The notes beneath the pieces are model-generated. The model was not told where the DNA came from. It did no database searches and saw only the letters and a program-made list of their open reading frames with translations. DNA of 64,000 nucleotides from Microbacterium sp. 10M-3C3 (lineage in GTDB: Bacteria; Actinomycetota; Actinomycetes; Actinomycetales; Microbacteriaceae), in assembly GCF_003931875.1 (NCBI RefSeq), contig NZ_CP034245.1, forward strand, positions 620,001-684,000, in the 5' to 3' direction. Shown here one piece after another: positions 42,867 through 50,975 of the stretch (position 1 is its first letter; every line of letters starts with the position of its first letter). Made by a program: the position numbers and the translations under genes.

Positions 42867-44084
42867 GTGTTCATCGTCGTGGGCGTCACCGGGGGCATCG
42901 CCGCGTACAAGAGTGTGCACCTCGTCCGGCTGCTCGTGACCGCGGGCCATGACGTGCACGTCATCCCGACCCAGGACGCGCTGCGCTTCGTCGGGCTGAC
43001 GACGTGGGAGGCGATCAGCCGCCACCCCGTCACGACCAGTGTGCACGACGACGTCGCCGAGGTGCGCCACGTCGCCCTCGGGCGCCGCGCCGAGCTCGTG
43101 ATCGTCGCGCCGGCGACGGCCAACTCGCTCGCGAAGATGGCGGCCGGCCTCGCCGACGACCTCCTCGGCACGACGCTGCTGGCCACGAGCGCGCCGGTGG
43201 TGGTCGCGCCGGCGATGCACAGCGAGATGTGGGCGCACCCCGCGACGCAGGCGAACATCGCGACGCTGCGCGACCGCGGCGTGCACATCGTGGGTCCGGC
43301 CGACGGCCCGCTCACCGGTGGCGACAGCGGCCCCGGCCGCATGGCCGAGCCCGAACACATCGTGGCCGCGGCGCTCGCGGTCGTCCCCGAGCGCGACGAC
43401 CTCACGGGGCTGCGCGTCGCGGTGTCGACGGGCGGCACGCGCGAGCCGATCGACCCGGTGCGCTTCCTCGGCAACCGCTCGAGCGGCCGGCAGGGCGCCG
43501 CCGTGGCCCTCGCCGCCGCCGACCGCGGCGCCGCGGTGACCCTCGTCGCGGCCCACGTGGACGACCGTGTGCTCGACGCCGCGTCGCGGCACCCGCGGGT
43601 CGACATCGTCCGCGTGTCGGATGTGGCGCAGCTGCAGCGGGCGATGGCGGATGCGGCGGCCGAGGCCGACGTCGTGATCATGGCCGCCGCCGTCTCCGAC
43701 TTCCGTGTCGGCACCGTGAGCGACGAGAAGCTGCACAAGGCCGACCGCGACGGCCTCGTGCTCGAGCTCGTCGAGACGCCCGACATCGTGGCCGGGCTCG
43801 CCGCGGCCCGTCGCCCCGGGCAGACGATCGTGGCGTTCGCGGCCGAGACGGCGGACACCGACGAGGCCCTGCGCCGGCGCGCGCTCGACAAGCGCGCGCG
43901 CAAGGGCGTCGACCTGCTCGTGGCCAACCGCGTCGGCTGGCACGAGGGTTTCGGCGCCGCCGACAACGCGGTGCTCGTCGTCTCCGCCCGTGGCGTCATC
44001 GCCGAGGCATCCGGCGCCAAGCGCGAGGTCGCCGACGCGATCCTCGACGCCATGCTGGCCGCGCAGGCAGACGCCGAGCGTTGA
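42867..44084 (+). CDS. coaBC: Bifunctional phosphopantothenoylcysteine decarboxylase / phosphopantothenate-cysteine ligase
   Basis: A 405-residue coenzyme A biosynthesis enzyme with GTG start at 42867 (VFIVVGVTGGIAAYKSVHLV). The N-terminal FMN-dependent decarboxylase shows the catalytic His in DDVAEVRHVALGR, PATANSLAK and PAMHSEMW; the substrate-clamp stretch reads LTGGDSGPGRM, lacking the ACGD cysteine of E. coli, as I recall for actinobacteria. The C-terminal ligase has VAVSTGGTREPIDPVRFLGN, SSGRQGAAVALAAADRGAAV and LDKRARKGVDLLVANRV. Confidence 0.95.
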   Translation: MFIVVGVTGGIAAYKSVHLVRLLVTAGHDVHVIPTQDALRFVGLTTWEAISRHPVTTSVHDDVAEVRHVALGRRAELVIVAPATANSLAKMAAGLADDLLGTTLLATSAPVVVAPAMHSEMWAHPATQANIATLRDRGVHIVGPADGPLTGGDSGPGRMAEPEHIVAAALAVVPERDDLTGLRVAVSTGGTREPIDPVRFLGNRSSGRQGAAVALAAADRGAAVTLVAAHVDDRVLDAASRHPRVDIVRVSDVAQLQRAMADAAAEADVVIMAAAVSDFRVGTVSDEKLHKADRDGLVLELVETPDIVAGLAAARRPGQTIVAFAAETADTDEALRRRALDKRARKGVDLLVANRVGWHEGFGAADNAVLVVSARGVIAEASGAKREVADAILDAMLAAQADAER

Positions 44085-44159
44085 GTGTCCACGACACGCC
44101 CTGCGTCCCCCACGGGCGCGGCGTGTCCCTGCCCTTCCGCAGGCGCGGGGGACACTCGA
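44083..44159. repeat. Palindromic element, type B (copy 2), 3' of coaBC
   Basis: GAGTGTCCACGACACGCCCTG (44083-) repeats the left arm of the 4629-4685 element with one change; the right arm GGCGTGTC (44120-44127) is separated from GGACACTCGA (44150-44159) by an extra 22 nt containing its own hairpin. It overlaps the coaBC stop codon and lies between convergent genes, so it may act as terminator. Confidence 0.8.
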
Positions 44160-44165
44160 CGGGGC

Positions 44166-45569
44166 TCAGTCGGTGCCGCGGATGCCCTCCGTCGACGCGA
44201 TGACGGGGCGCATCTTCTTCTCGAGCGCCTCGAAGAACATCGACAGCGGGAACTCGTCGTCCAGGACCGCGTCGGTGTAGCCCTTCGGGGCCCCGGCGAG
44301 GATCTCATCCGGGAGACCGCGGTTCCACTGCGAGGCCGGATGCGGCGTCACGACGCCACGGACGAGGTCGTAGGCCGCGAGCCAGTGCGCGGTCTTCGGG
44401 CGGTCGATCGAGCGCCAGTACAGCTCGTCGATCGCGTCGGCGAGCGCGACGACGGCCGCCGGCACCTCGTCCCAGTCGAACGCGAGCGCGGTGTCGGTCC
44501 AGTGCAGCACGCCGCGCTGGTGCAGCCACGCGAACAGCAGCTGCCCGCCGAGGCCGTCGTAGTTGCGCACGCGGGAGCCGGTGATCGCGAAGCGGAAGAT
44601 GCGGTCGAAGATCACGGCGTACTGCACGAGCTTCGCATGCTCGAGCATCGCCGCCTCCGCCGCATCCCGGTCGTCGCGGGCCGACAGGCGCTGCTGGATC
44701 GCGACGCACTCGCGGAACGCGGTCAGGTCGCAGCGCAGCTCCTCGAGGGAGTAGAGGAAGAACGGCATGCGCTGCTTGATCATGAACGGATCGAACGGCA
44801 GGTCGCCGCGCATGTGCGTGCGGTCGTGGATGAGGTCCCACATGACGAACGTCCGCTCGGTGAGCGCCTGGTCGTCGAGCATGCGGGCGGCCTCGGCGGG
44901 CAGGTCGAGCTTCGTGATCTCGGAGGCAGCGCGCACGACGCGGCGGTACCGGGCGGCCTCGCGGTCCTGGAAGATCGCGCCCCACGTGAAGGGGGGGATC
45001 TCGCGCATCGCGACGGTCTCGGGGAACAGGACGGCCGAGTTGGTGTCGTACCCCGGCGTGAAGTCGACCAGGCGCAGCGAGACGAACAGCCGGTTGGTGT
45101 ACTCGGTCTCCAGGCGGGCGATGAACTCGGGCCAGATCGTCTCGACCAGGAGCGCCTCGACGTGCCGGTCGGGCGAGCCGTTCTGCGTGTACATCGGGAA
45201 GACGACGAGGTGGCGGATGCCGTCGATCCGCTGCTGCTGCGGCTGGAAGGCCACGAGCGAGTCGAGGAAGTCGGGCACCCCGAAGCCCTCCGAACGCCAC
45301 CGCTCGAAGTCGGACACCGACGCGGTGAGGTACGCGGCGTCGTGGGGGAACAGGGGGGCGAGCGCGGTGATCGCGGCGACGATGTCCGCCACGAGCGCGG
45401 CGGCTGCGTCGTGCGCCGCGGCATCCGGAACCGAGCCGTCCTTCGCCTGTAGGGACTGCAGCGCGATGGTCGCGCGCTTGAGCTGCACCCACGCCGGGGA
45501 GCGCTCGGCGGATGCGGCGTCGCAGCCCGCGAGCAGGTCGCTGTCGAGGGCGGGGGTCGTGAGCGTCAT
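44166..45569 (-). CDS. DUF6421-like protein
   Basis: A 467-residue soluble protein starting MTLTTPALDSDLLAGCDAAS. I believe it is DUF6421. Striking conserved-looking blocks: HLVVFPMYTQNGSPDRHVEA, MWDLIHDRTHMRGDLPFDPF and LLFAWLHQRGVLHWTDTALA. The HDRTH and other His/Asp residues could bind a metal, which would suggest an enzyme. No signal peptide or membrane segment. Divergent from an Lrp/AsnC regulator with operator-like direct repeats between them, implying amino-acid-responsive control. Function unknown. Confidence 0.75.
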   Translation of the reverse strand: MTLTTPALDSDLLAGCDAASAERSPAWVQLKRATIALQSLQAKDGSVPDAAAHDAAAALVADIVAAITALAPLFPHDAAYLTASVSDFERWRSEGFGVPDFLDSLVAFQPQQQRIDGIRHLVVFPMYTQNGSPDRHVEALLVETIWPEFIARLETEYTNRLFVSLRLVDFTPGYDTNSAVLFPETVAMREIPPFTWGAIFQDREAARYRRVVRAASEITKLDLPAEAARMLDDQALTERTFVMWDLIHDRTHMRGDLPFDPFMIKQRMPFFLYSLEELRCDLTAFRECVAIQQRLSARDDRDAAEAAMLEHAKLVQYAVIFDRIFRFAITGSRVRNYDGLGGQLLFAWLHQRGVLHWTDTALAFDWDEVPAAVVALADAIDELYWRSIDRPKTAHWLAAYDLVRGVVTPHPASQWNRGLPDEILAGAPKGYTDAVLDDEFPLSMFFEALEKKMRPVIASTEGIRGTD

Positions 45570-45605
45570 GTCGCCTCCGTTCGTGCTCGCGGGTGTGCGC
45601 GTGCG

Positions 45606-45650
45606 GGAAAATCTACGGTGTGAGCGCCATGCTAACGGAAAACTTACGGT
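45606..45650. promoter_or_regulatory. Direct-repeat operator candidate between DUF6421 and Lrp genes
   Basis: GGAAAATCTACGGT (45606-45619) and GGAAAACTTACGGT (45637-45650) match at 12 of 14 positions, 31 bp apart, i.e. three helical turns. AT-rich repeats in phase are typical for Lrp-type octamers that wrap DNA. Located between the divergent starts at 45569 and 45704. Confidence 0.6.
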
Positions 45651-45703
45651 CTTTGCTACGCAGCGGACGGCCGGATCGAGACCCAGCTGCTAGCGTCGGC
45701 CGC

Positions 45704-46186
45704 ATGTCCGATGCCGTCGACCGCCCCGCGCGCCTGGACGACGCCATCGACACGGCGATCGTCCGCGAGATCTCGCTCGATGCCCGCGCGACGCTCGCGC
45801 ACGTGTCGGAGAAGGTGGGTCTGTCGGTGTCGGCCGTGCAGTCGCGACTGCGGCGGCTCGAGGCGCGCGGCGTCATCCGTGGCTACCGGCCCGTACTCGA
45901 CGCCGAGGCGCTCGGCAAACCGCTGTCGGCGTTCGTGGAGATCACTCCGCTCGATCCCGCGCAGCCCGACAACGCGCCCGAGCTGCTCGCGCACCTGACC
46001 GCGATCGAGGCGTGCCATTCGATCGCCGGCGACGCCGCCTACATGCTGTTCGTGCGGGTGCCGACGCCACGCCACCTCGAAGAGCTCATCCGCGACATCC
46101 GCGCGGCCGCACAGGTGAACACCCGCACGACGATCGTGCTGCAGACCTTCTTCGAGCACCGCCCGATCGAGCCCGCCGACAGCTGA
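45704..46186 (+). CDS. Lrp/AsnC-family transcriptional regulator
   Basis: A 160-residue regulator starting MSDAVDRPARLDDAIDTAIV. N-terminal helix-turn-helix (ARATLAHVSEKVGLSVSAVQ, then SRLRRLEARGVI), followed by the RAM effector domain (GYRPVLDAEALGKPLSAFVE; VRVPTPRHLEELIRDIRAAA). Such proteins form dimers to octamers and sense amino acids or related metabolites. Divergent from the DUF6421-like gene and facing the pyrimidine-type import operon; it may control the former. Confidence 0.92.
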   Translation: MSDAVDRPARLDDAIDTAIVREISLDARATLAHVSEKVGLSVSAVQSRLRRLEARGVIRGYRPVLDAEALGKPLSAFVEITPLDPAQPDNAPELLAHLTAIEACHSIAGDAAYMLFVRVPTPRHLEELIRDIRAAAQVNTRTTIVLQTFFEHRPIEPADS

Positions 46187-46222
46187 CGCCCCCGGCTCCG
46201 CGGATGCGGGGAACCGGGGGCG
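46187..46222. terminator. Bidirectional terminator hairpin
   Basis: Arms CGCCCCCGG (46187-46195) and CCGGGGGCG (46214-46222), perfect over 9 bp, with GGATGCGGGG in the loop, placed between the convergent lrp-type gene and the binding-protein gene. Confidence 0.75.
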
Positions 46223-46234
46223 TCGTGGCTGGTC

Positions 46235-47410
46235 CTACTTCCCGCCCTCCGTCAGGGTGACCTCGATCGGCGTATACGTGCCCGACACCTCGACGCCGTC
46301 CTCCTCCAGGGCGGCGAGGGCCTCCTCGATGTAGTCGTTCGAGTAGGCCGACTCGGCGGGCTCCTGCGTGATGAGCTCGAGACCGTCCTGGTTCTTCGCC
46401 TTCAAGGCGCCGGCGACGGTCTGGTCCCACGCATCCGCATCGACGACGCCGAAATCGCCGCCGGTCCAGATGAGCTTGTTGACCTCGTTCATCTGCCACA
46501 GCTGGTGCACCGGGCCGACCGGGAAGGCGGCCTCGGCGTTGATCGCGGCGTCATACGTGATCGACGCGGCCTCCTCCGGGTTGTCGCGCGCGAACACCCA
46601 GCCCTTGACGACGGCCTTGAGGAACCGGACGGCCGCATCGGCGTAGGCGGGGTCGTTCTCGAGCCGCTCGGTGTCGGCCCACAGCGCGTCCTGCAGCATC
46701 GCGCCGGAGGTGTCGGCGTACGAGATGACGTTGAAGTCGTCGGGCTGGTACAGCTGTCCGGTCTCCGGGTCGACCGTCTCCAGCAGCTGCGCCCACTCGT
46801 TGTAGGTCATCGCCTGTGCGGCATCGACGTCGCCGTCCAGCAGGGCGTTCATCGAGAAGTCCTGCGTCGTGATCGACACCGTGGAGGAGTCCAGGCCCTC
46901 GTCGGCCATCGCGGCGAAGATCTCCCACTCGTTGCCGAACCCCCACGACCCGATGCGCTTGCCCTCGAAGTCGGCGACCGACTCGATGCCCGAATCGGCC
47001 CATGCGACCTGCAGGGTTCCCGAGTCCTGGAACACCTGTGCGATGTCGGTGAGCTCCGCGCCGGTCGCCTCGAGGGTGCCGAGCACCTTCGGCACCCATG
47101 CGACCGCGAAGTCGACGTCGCCGCCGACCAGCGCGTCCTGCGGGATGATGTCGCCGCCGGAGGGCACGATCTCGACGTCGTCGAAGCCCTCCTCCTTGAA
47201 GTACCCCTGGTCGAGGGCGACGTAGTAGCCGGCGAACTGCGCCTGCGGGAGCCACTGCAGCTGCAGCCGGATGCTCGTGAGGGGATCGAAGTCGTCCGAG
47301 TCGCCGCCCGAGTCGGACGAGGAGCCCGACCCGGCGCACGCGGCGAGGGCGAGCGCGGTGGCGCTCACGAGGGACGCGGCGACGAGGCCGCGACGGATGC
47401 TGTGTCTCAT
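46235..47410 (-). CDS. ABC transporter substrate-binding lipoprotein (NMT1/THI5-like)
   Basis: A 391-residue lipoprotein: MRHSIRRGLVAASLVSATAL with lipobox ALAAC (Cys25), then the NMT1/THI5-like fold (SIRLQLQWLPQAQFAGYYVA; LDQGYFKEEGFDDVEIVPSG). This family binds pyrimidine precursors such as HMP/formylaminopyrimidine, or sulfonates and nitrate. The PQAQFAGYYVA stretch is typical for the pyrimidine/riboflavin-type binders. Last gene of the minus-strand operon, so the likely ligand is a pyrimidine or hydantoin compound degraded by the upstream enzymes. Confidence 0.9.
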   Translation of the reverse strand: MRHSIRRGLVAASLVSATALALAACAGSGSSSDSGGDSDDFDPLTSIRLQLQWLPQAQFAGYYVALDQGYFKEEGFDDVEIVPSGGDIIPQDALVGGDVDFAVAWVPKVLGTLEATGAELTDIAQVFQDSGTLQVAWADSGIESVADFEGKRIGSWGFGNEWEIFAAMADEGLDSSTVSITTQDFSMNALLDGDVDAAQAMTYNEWAQLLETVDPETGQLYQPDDFNVISYADTSGAMLQDALWADTERLENDPAYADAAVRFLKAVVKGWVFARDNPEEAASITYDAAINAEAAFPVGPVHQLWQMNEVNKLIWTGGDFGVVDADAWDQTVAGALKAKNQDGLELITQEPAESAYSNDYIEEALAALEEDGVEVSGTYTPIEVTLTEGGK

Positions 47411-47445
47411 GCTGTTCCTTTCGGGTGGTGCGTGGGTGGTGCAGG

Positions 47446-48237
47446 TCAGATCGGCGTGCGCCGCGTGGCGAGACGCTCGAGCAGGGAGGTGGCGAAGAAG
47501 AAGGCGAGGCCGATCACGATGCCGCCGCCCACGAACGCCCACGCGAGCGCGGCGCGGCCCGACTTCGCGTAGGTCGCGATCGCCGTGCCCACGCCGTCGG
47601 CCGGACCGCCGAAGTACTCGGCGACGAGAGCGGAGATGACCGCGAGCGATGCGGCGATCCGGATGCCGGTCAGGAGGTAGGGCAGGGCGGTCGGAAGGGT
47701 GAGGATGCGGAAGGTCTGCACGCGGCCGGCGGCGGTGGCCCGCAGCAGGTCGCGCTGCACCGGCCGGGTCTGGCGCAGGCCCCGCAGCACGTTCACGAAC
47801 ACCGGGACGAAGGCGGCGATGGCGGCGACCGCCTGCCGGCCGAACTGGCTCGACGCCCCGAACATCGTGTTGAGGATCGGCGTCAGGGCGACGATCGGGA
47901 TGACCGCGAGCGCGGCGACGAGCGGAGCGAGCATGCCGTCGATCGGGCGCGCCGCGGCGGCGAGCGCGGCGGCGAGCACGGCGAGGACGGTGCCCGCCAC
48001 GAGCCCCGCGAGCGCGTTGCCGCCCGTGATCGCCATGTCGGGGGCGATGATTCCCCAGCGCTTCACGAACTCCTCGGCGATCGCGAAGGGACTCGGCAGC
48101 ATCCGCGGGGCGGCCTCGAGCACGTCGACGACGAGGATCCACGCGAGCAGGCCGACGAGGCCGACCGCCACGGGGGCTGCGACCCGCACCCATCCCGGCA
48201 GGGCGCGGCGTCCGGCGGCGCCCGTCACGGCGCTCAT
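47446..48237 (-). CDS. ABC transporter permease (second permease of the system)
   Basis: A 263-residue BPD-type permease with five or six membrane helices (VAAPVAVGLVGLLAWILVVD first) and the EAA-like loop LRGLRQTRPVQRDLLRATAA. Overlaps the ATPase gene by four bases. It differs clearly from the other permease of the operon (49028-49915), so the membrane part is probably a heterodimer. Confidence 0.9.
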   Translation of the reverse strand: MSAVTGAAGRRALPGWVRVAAPVAVGLVGLLAWILVVDVLEAAPRMLPSPFAIAEEFVKRWGIIAPDMAITGGNALAGLVAGTVLAVLAAALAAAARPIDGMLAPLVAALAVIPIVALTPILNTMFGASSQFGRQAVAAIAAFVPVFVNVLRGLRQTRPVQRDLLRATAAGRVQTFRILTLPTALPYLLTGIRIAASLAVISALVAEYFGGPADGVGTAIATYAKSGRAALAWAFVGGGIVIGLAFFFATSLLERLATRRTPI

Positions 48238-49031
48238 CGCTCGTTCGCCCTCTCCACCGGCGTGCCGTGCAGGGCTTCGCGCACCGCCGTGACGAGCGCG
48301 AAGTAGGCCGGTGACTCCCGCAGCGCCTCGTCGCGGGCGAGCCCGGTGCGGGTGTCGATGACCTCGGTGATGCGCCCGGGGCGCGGGCTCATGACGACCA
48401 CGCGGTCGGAGAGGAAGACCGCCTCGGGGATCGAGTGGGTGACGAAGACGACGGCCGCCCCGCTCTCGGTCGCGATGCGCGAGAGCTCGGTCTGCAGTCG
48501 CTCGCGCGTCATCTCATCCAGGGCGCCGAACGGCTCGTCCATCAGGAGCAGCCGCGGGCGCGCGGCCAGGGCGCGCGCGATCGCGACGCGCTGCTGCATC
48601 CCGCCGGAGAGCTGGTCGGGGTAGCGGGAGACGAAGTCGGACAGACCGACGAGTTCGGCGAGCTCGGCGACCCGCGCCGTGCGCTCGGCCCGGCCGACCC
48701 GGTGCACTTCGAGCGGCAGCGCGATGTTGTCGGCGACGGTGCGCCACGGCAGGAGCCCGGCCTGCTGGAACGCCATGCCGTAGTCCTGATCGATGCGGGC
48801 GGTGCGCGCGGCCTTTCCGAAGATCCGTACCGTGCCGGACGTCGCGACGTCGAGGTCGGCGATCAGACGCAGCAGCGTCGACTTTCCGCATCCGGACGGC
48901 CCGATGAGCGACACGAACTCGCCCGCCGCGACCTGCAGATCGACGTCGCTCAGCGCGACGACGTCGCCCTCGCGCGTGGCGAACACCTTGCCGGCCGCGT
49001 GCGCCTCGACGGCGGGCGTCTGATCGGTCAT
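48234..49031 (-). CDS. ABC transporter ATP-binding protein
   Basis: A 265-residue ATPase of the nitrate/sulfonate/taurine-type subfamily. Start MTDQTPAVEAHAAGKVFATR at 49031, overlapping the preceding permease stop. Walker A GPSGCGKST (44-52), Q-loop GMAFQQAGLLPWRTVADNIA, signature [15 protein letters not shown], Walker B LLLMDEPFGALDEMTR, and the H-loop FVTHSIPEAVFLSDRV. It powers import for the two adjacent permeases. Confidence 0.95.
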   Translation of the reverse strand: MTDQTPAVEAHAAGKVFATREGDVVALSDVDLQVAAGEFVSLIGPSGCGKSTLLRLIADLDVATSGTVRIFGKAARTARIDQDYGMAFQQAGLLPWRTVADNIALPLEVHRVGRAERTARVAELAELVGLSDFVSRYPDQLSGGMQQRVAIARALAARPRLLLMDEPFGALDEMTRERLQTELSRIATESGAAVVFVTHSIPEAVFLSDRVVVMSPRPGRITEVIDTRTGLARDEALRESPAYFALVTAVREALHGTPVERANER

Positions 49032-49915
49032 GCGGTCTCCTCGCCTCGGCGGTAGTTCTTCAGTCCGACCCCCACGAGCGCGACCGTTCCGGCGGCGACG
49101 AGCCCGAGTGCGATCGTCCCGAAGGTGGGTCCCCACGGCGCGGCCGGGTCGGACGAGGCCTGACCGGCGAGCTGGATGAGCATGCGGCCGATGCCCCCCC
49201 GCATCCCGATGGACACCTCGGCCACGACCGCTCCGACGACGGCGGCCGCGGCGGCGAGCCGCAGCGCGGGCAAGAGGTACGGAACGGCCGCAGGCAGACG
49301 CACGCGCAGCAGCGTCGCCCCGTAGCCGGCGGCATACGTGCGCATGAGGTCGAGGTGGGCGCGCTCGGGCGCCTGGAGTCCGCGCAGCATCCCGATCGCG
49401 ACGGGGAAGAACGACAGGTACGACGCGATCACGGCCACCGACAGCCACTGCGCCCACGGCACCCCGTCGCGCTCCAGCTGCTTGCCGAGGGCGTCGACGA
49501 CCGGAGCGAACGCGATGAGGGGCACGGTCTGGCTGACGACGATCCAGGGCATCAGCCCCCACTCCGCCAGGCGCCAGCGCTGCATCACCAGGCCGAGGAC
49601 CGCTCCCACCGCGACCCCGATCAGCCAGCCCACAGCGGCGATCCCGAGGGTGAGCGCCCCGGCCTGGACGACGGCCACCCACAGCGGCGGGGTGCTCCCG
49701 CCGCTCGTCGACGCGAACAGGCGCGCCACCATCTCCCACGTGTGCGGCATCGCGCGGTCCCCCGTGCGCGGGAGGATCATGACGCCGGATCCCGTGGTGC
49801 CGTCGCCGCCGACGCTGACGCCTTCCGCCGGCCCGACCGCCTTGTAGAGCTCCCACGCCGCCACGACCGCGAGCACGCCGACGACCCCCCAGGCCGCAGC
49901 GCGCCGGCGAGTCAT
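49028..49915 (-). CDS. ABC transporter permease (first permease of the system)
   Basis: A 295-residue permease starting MTRRRAAAWGVVGVLAVVAA at 49915 (4-bp overlap with the oxidoreductase stop). A ~40-residue extracytoplasmic segment follows helix 1; the EAA-type loop is LRGLQAPERAHLDLMRTYAA, then GYGATLLRVRLPAAVPYLLP. It forms the channel with the permease at 47446-48237. Confidence 0.92.
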   Translation of the reverse strand: MTRRRAAAWGVVGVLAVVAAWELYKAVGPAEGVSVGGDGTTGSGVMILPRTGDRAMPHTWEMVARLFASTSGGSTPPLWVAVVQAGALTLGIAAVGWLIGVAVGAVLGLVMQRWRLAEWGLMPWIVVSQTVPLIAFAPVVDALGKQLERDGVPWAQWLSVAVIASYLSFFPVAIGMLRGLQAPERAHLDLMRTYAAGYGATLLRVRLPAAVPYLLPALRLAAAAAVVGAVVAEVSIGMRGGIGRMLIQLAGQASSDPAAPWGPTFGTIALGLVAAGTVALVGVGLKNYRRGEETA

Positions 49916-50940
49916 GCCTTCGCCGTGACGTGGTCGCGGAGGGCCGGGATGACGCGCTCGCCGTAGACGCGGAGCGTCTCCTCCTTGTTGTCGTGCTGCA
50001 GGTACCCCGCGAACTGCGTCACGCCGAGCGCCCGGAGCCGCTCGAGCTTCGCGATGTGCTCGTCGGCGGTGCCGAGGATGCAGAAGCGCTCGACGATCTC
50101 GTCGGGAACGAAGTCGACGTGGTCGTTCTCGGTCCTGCCGTGCGTGTTGTAGTCGTATCCGGTGCGGCCGGCGATGTAGTCGGTGAGGGCGGCGGGCACC
50201 CCGGTCCGTGAACCTGTCGACGGGCCGTACTTGGCGACGATGTCGGCGACGTGGTTGCCCACCATGCCGCCGAACCAGCGGCACTGCTCGATCATGTGAG
50301 CACGGTCGGTGCCGATGTACATCGGGGCGGCGACGCAGAACGCGATGGTGTCGGGATCGCGCCCCGCTTCGGCGGCGGCCGCGCGGACCGTGCCGATCAT
50401 CCATTCGGCGATGTCGAGATCGGCGAGCTGCAGGATGAATCCGTCGGCGACCTGTCCCGTCAGCGCGAGTGCCATGGGGCCGTACGCGGCCACCCACACG
50501 TCCAGCTGCGACCCCGTGCTCCACGGGAACCGCAGCGTCGCCCCCTTGTAGTCCACGGCGCGGGAGTTCGCGAGCTCGCGGATGACGTGGATCGACTCGC
50601 GCAGCTCGGCCATCGACGCCGGGCGACCGTTCGTGACCCGCACGGCGGAGTCGCCGCGGCCGATGCCGCAGATCGTGCGGTTGCCGTACATCTCGTTGAG
50701 CGTCGCGAACACGCTCGCCGTGACGGTCCAGTCGCGCGTGGCCGGATTGGTCACGAACGGTCCGACGGTCACGCGGCGCGTGGCCGCGAGGATCGCGGAG
50801 TAGATGACGTAGGGCTCTTCCCACAGCAGGTGCGAGTCGAACGTCCACACGTGGCTGAACCCGTGTGCCTCCGCCAGCTGTGCGAGCTGGATGACCCGCG
50901 AGGCGGGCGGATTGGTCTGCAGGACGACGCCGAAATCCAT
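49912..50940 (-). CDS. LLM-class F420-dependent oxidoreductase (TIGR03842-like)
   Basis: A 342-residue luciferase-like TIM-barrel protein starting MDFGVVLQTNPPASRVIQLA. Blocks HGFSHVWTFDSHLLWEEPYV, VTVGPFVTNPATRDWTVTAS and TICGIGRGDSAVRV resemble F420-dependent Mer-type reductases; I recall TIGR03842. It lies between dihydropyrimidinase and the permease with an ATGA overlap, so it probably works on the same ring compound, either reducing it or monooxygenating it. A type C repeat (50201-50226) encodes the short insertion PSTGSRTG before PAALTDYIAGRTG. Confidence 0.88.
   Translation of the reverse strand: MDFGVVLQTNPPASRVIQLAQLAEAHGFSHVWTFDSHLLWEEPYVIYSAILAATRRVTVGPFVTNPATRDWTVTASVFATLNEMYGNRTICGIGRGDSAVRVTNGRPASMAELRESIHVIRELANSRAVDYKGATLRFPWSTGSQLDVWVAAYGPMALALTGQVADGFILQLADLDIAEWMIGTVRAAAAEAGRDPDTIAFCVAAPMYIGTDRAHMIEQCRWFGGMVGNHVADIVAKYGPSTGSRTGVPAALTDYIAGRTGYDYNTHGRTENDHVDFVPDEIVERFCILGTADEHIAKLERLRALGVTQFAGYLQHDNKEETLRVYGERVIPALRDHVTAKA
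50201..50226. repeat. Type C repeat (diverged) inside the F420-type oxidoreductase gene
   Basis: CCGGTCCGTGAACCTGTCGA followed by CGGGCC matches most positions of the CGGTCC-CTGAGCTCGTCGAAGGG pattern. It encodes PSTGSRTG, a low-complexity loop in frame. Confidence 0.6.
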
Positions 50941-50950
50941 GGTCTTCTCC

Positions 50951-50975
50951 GGTTCCCGAGCTGGTCGAAGGGTCA
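50951..50975. repeat. Type C repeat between oxidoreductase and dihydropyrimidinase genes
   Basis: GGTTCCCGAGCTGGTCGAAG followed by GGTCA; it fills most of the 32-bp gap and runs into the stop codon of the dihydropyrimidinase gene (50973-50975). Confidence 0.8.

Noticed and set aside
42810..43943. Extension of the NRDE gene across coaBC
   Set aside because: It is antisense to the well-supported coaBC gene and has the low-complexity composition of a shadow frame; Met at 42809 followed by the conserved Cys2 is the natural start.
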